A stretch of 6,697 nucleotides of DNA from Ruminococcus sp. UBA946. Its GTDB lineage: Bacteria > Bacillota > Clostridia > Oscillospirales > Ruminococcaceae. The translations under genes and the position numbers were made by a program. Below, piece by piece: positions 5,703 through 6,697 of the stretch (the stretch's first letter is position 1; each line of letters opens with the position of its first letter). The stretch covers positions 316-7,012 of the forward strand of contig DBCY01000054.1 in the NCBI GenBank assembly GCA_002293295.1, read 5' to 3'. The notes under the pieces were generated by a model that saw nothing but the letters and a program-made list of their open reading frames with translations, was not told the origin of the DNA and searched no databases.

Positions 5703-5748
5703 AAACAGGATACGGCGGTTTAATCCGCTGTACCCTGTTTCTTTTTAT
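5703..5748 (+). terminator. Intrinsic terminator of the hydrogenase operon
   Basis: Positions 5703-5718 pair with 5725-5740. The only mismatch is 5710/5733 and there is one G-U (5714/5729); the loop is six bases. CTTTTTAT (5741-5748) follows directly. It lies 15 bases after the hydA stop. The run of A just before the stem also gives U residues on the other strand, so it may work in both directions and shield the operon from the transposase gene. Confidence 0.9.
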
Positions 5749-5807
5749 AAGAAATACTATGAAGTGCTTGAAAGGGCAGGGGATAGGAAGTTGATACTAC
5801 TCACCAA

Positions 5808-6332
5808 TTAAAAACATTGAACAATCCAATCTCTGGCGGTGATGCTTTTAATGGTGTCAGGTGATAGCGAACAGACGGTTTCGCAAAGCCTGTTAATAAC
5901 ATTATTAAGAGTTTTAAAAATCTCATTGCGAAAACCGAGTTTGCGGATTTCTTTCCATATCTGTTCAATCGGATTCATTTCCGGTGTTGCAGGCGGCAAA
6001 AAGATGAGCTGAATATTCTTCGGCATGATTAAAGTATTTGCCCTATGCCAAGCCGCTCCATCCAAAACAAGAACGATTATGTCGTCGGGAAATTGCAGCG
6101 AAAGCTGCCGCAAAAATAAATTCATGCAAGCTGTGTTACTGTATGGCAATATCAGAAAACAAGATTCTCCGCTCAGCGGTTCCACAGCTCCATATACATA
6201 GCGGTACTCCCGGATATGGTGGCAGGGTACCGTGGGGCGTAAGCCTTTAAAACACCAGCAATACTTAGGCTTGTTGATTCGACCAAAGCCAGCCTCATCC
6301 TGAAACATTAAACGGACGGTTTTGTTCGGCAC
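5808..6332 (-). CDS. IS630-family transposase, DDE catalytic part (orfB frame)
   Basis: The catalytic portion: QDEAGF (first Asp, D12 counting from GTG 6332), VLDGAAWH (second Asp, D91), and PPATPEMNPIEQIW (glutamate E123 in the NPIE motif). These are the three IS630 landmarks, and none is damaged. The frame is open upstream to 6386, and its residues there (KKINTRVKEI and onward) read as normal transposase sequence. The only upstream-most start is GTG 6332, which has no clear Shine-Dalgarno. Translation is therefore more likely to come from -1 frameshifting out of orfA at 6365-6371 than from independent initiation. The spliced reading gives about 296 residues inside the window, consistent with a usual length of roughly 340 once the missing N-terminus is added. 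Confidence 0.85.
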   Translation of the reverse strand: MPNKTVRLMFQDEAGFGRINKPKYCWCFKGLRPTVPCHHIREYRYVYGAVEPLSGESCFLILPYSNTACMNLFLRQLSLQFPDDIIVLVLDGAAWHRANTLIMPKNIQLIFLPPATPEMNPIEQIWKEIRKLGFRNEIFKTLNNVINRLCETVCSLSPDTIKSITARDWIVQCF

Positions 6333-6349
6333 GTTTGTTCTTATCTCTT

Positions 6350-6697
6350 TTACTCGTGTGTTAATTTTTTTGAGGCTTCTATCACCTCATTGCCGGCTTT
6401 GTTCGGATGCTTGCTGCGCGGCATGATTTTTCGCCATCCATGACGTCTCAGCACTCGATAAATTTGGCTCCCGCCTATGGTATGTCCTACTTTTTCCTCA
6501 TATGCCGATTTTATCTTGCTTATTTCTATTATCTGCCCACGTTCTGCCTCTTGCTTGTACACGGCTAAAAATTCGGCTTCCTCCGCCTCGCTCATATTCC
6601 GCCGATTTCCCTTATACTGTTTTTTCATGTATTCTGTTAATCCGGTCCTGATATATTCGCCCACCAATTCTGTTATGTACTGCTGTTTGTAACCGGT
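6350..6697 (-). CDS. IS630-family transposase, N-terminal DNA-binding part (orfA), partial
   Basis: The frame is open from the right edge to TAA at 6350-6352, 115 residues in the window. The true start is probably outside: TTG 6667 is available, but coding-like sequence (TGYKQQYITEL) continues upstream of it. The second half (GHTIGGSQIYRVLRRHGWRKI) looks like the winged-helix/helix-turn-helix that binds the inverted repeats in IS630 transposases. It ends shortly after the A-AAA-AAA run. Unshifted ribosomes would make a short DNA-binding protein that may act as a repressor of transposition (inference). Confidence 0.8.
   Translation of the reverse strand, partial: TGYKQQYITELVGEYIRTGLTEYMKKQYKGNRRNMSEAEEAEFLAVYKQEAERGQIIEISKIKSAYEEKVGHTIGGSQIYRVLRRHGWRKIMPRSKHPNKAGNEVIEASKKLTHE
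6365..6388 (-). promoter_or_regulatory. Probable programmed -1 frameshift signal between orfA and orfB
   Basis: In the orfA frame the message reads TCA-AAA-AAA-TTA, so seven A residues (6371 to 6365) are phased exactly as the canonical slippery heptamer A-AAA-AAA. A -1 slip enters the orfB frame. Upstream, GAGGTGAT (6388 to 6381) is an 8-base match to the anti-Shine-Dalgarno tail of 16S rRNA, nine bases before the slip site, close to the spacing of the dnaX stimulator. No convincing downstream hairpin was found. Confidence 0.65.

Larger units (their letters stand above)
5808..6697 (-). mobile_element. IS630-family insertion sequence, partial (runs off the right edge)
   Basis: Two overlapping minus-strand frames encode the DNA-binding and DDE parts of an IS630/Tc1-mariner-type transposase. 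Neither end of the element can be placed: the 5' end is outside the window, and without it the terminal inverted repeat between the operon terminator (5748) and the transposase stop (5808) cannot be matched. Members of the family insert at TA. No other copy is visible in the window. Confidence 0.85.

Noticed and set aside
5612..5794. Plus-strand 60-residue frame across the hydA end and terminator
   Set aside because: It runs through the terminator hairpin and has no family motif, so it is a chance frame.

Overview
The window looks like part of the chromosome of an anaerobic, fermentative Firmicute of the class Clostridia, perhaps from the ruminococcal/oscillospiral side. The reasons are AT-rich spacers, strong purine-rich ribosome sites, and a compact NAD-linked [FeFe]-hydrogenase operon of a kind typical of that group. 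The taxonomic placement is inference from gene content and protein style, not from a marker gene.

Layout. Positions 1-543 carry no gene but are rich in structure. Positions 14-115 can fold into a three-way junction that fits best as RNA on the minus strand. Two extended -10 boxes lie back to back in an inverted repeat at 156-205. The likely operon promoter has its -10 at 391-396, and a long stem (406-498) begins almost at the inferred transcription start. Positions 544-5688 hold five same-strand genes: a NuoE/HydC-type [2Fe-2S] subunit, a stand-alone GHKL-type ATPase, a small thioredoxin-fold ferredoxin, a NuoF/HydB-type NADH:flavin subunit, and the [FeFe] hydrogenase HydA. A strong intrinsic terminator (5703-5748) closes the operon. 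From 5808 to the right edge, on the minus strand, lies an IS630-family transposase in two frames, joined by what looks like a programmed -1 frameshift site. Its N-terminus runs off the window.

How the genes work together. HydB should exchange electrons with NAD(H) at its FMN. The NuoE-type subunit and the thioredoxin-fold ferredoxin modules relay or gate electrons, and HydA makes or uses H2 at its H-cluster. This is the subunit set of NADH/ferredoxin-linked, often electron-bifurcating, hydrogenases (HydABC type). Whether this enzyme bifurcates cannot be read from the sequence. The GHKL ATPase has no phosphoacceptor region and its role is unknown. The maturases HydE, HydF and HydG are not in the window.

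The points most worth a second look are: the serine in HydA at the position that aligns with an H-cluster cysteine ligand; the two candidate structured RNAs upstream; the 17-base ribosome-site cassette repeated in the operon; and the canonical A-AAA-AAA slippery site, with an upstream Shine-Dalgarno-like stimulator, in the transposase.
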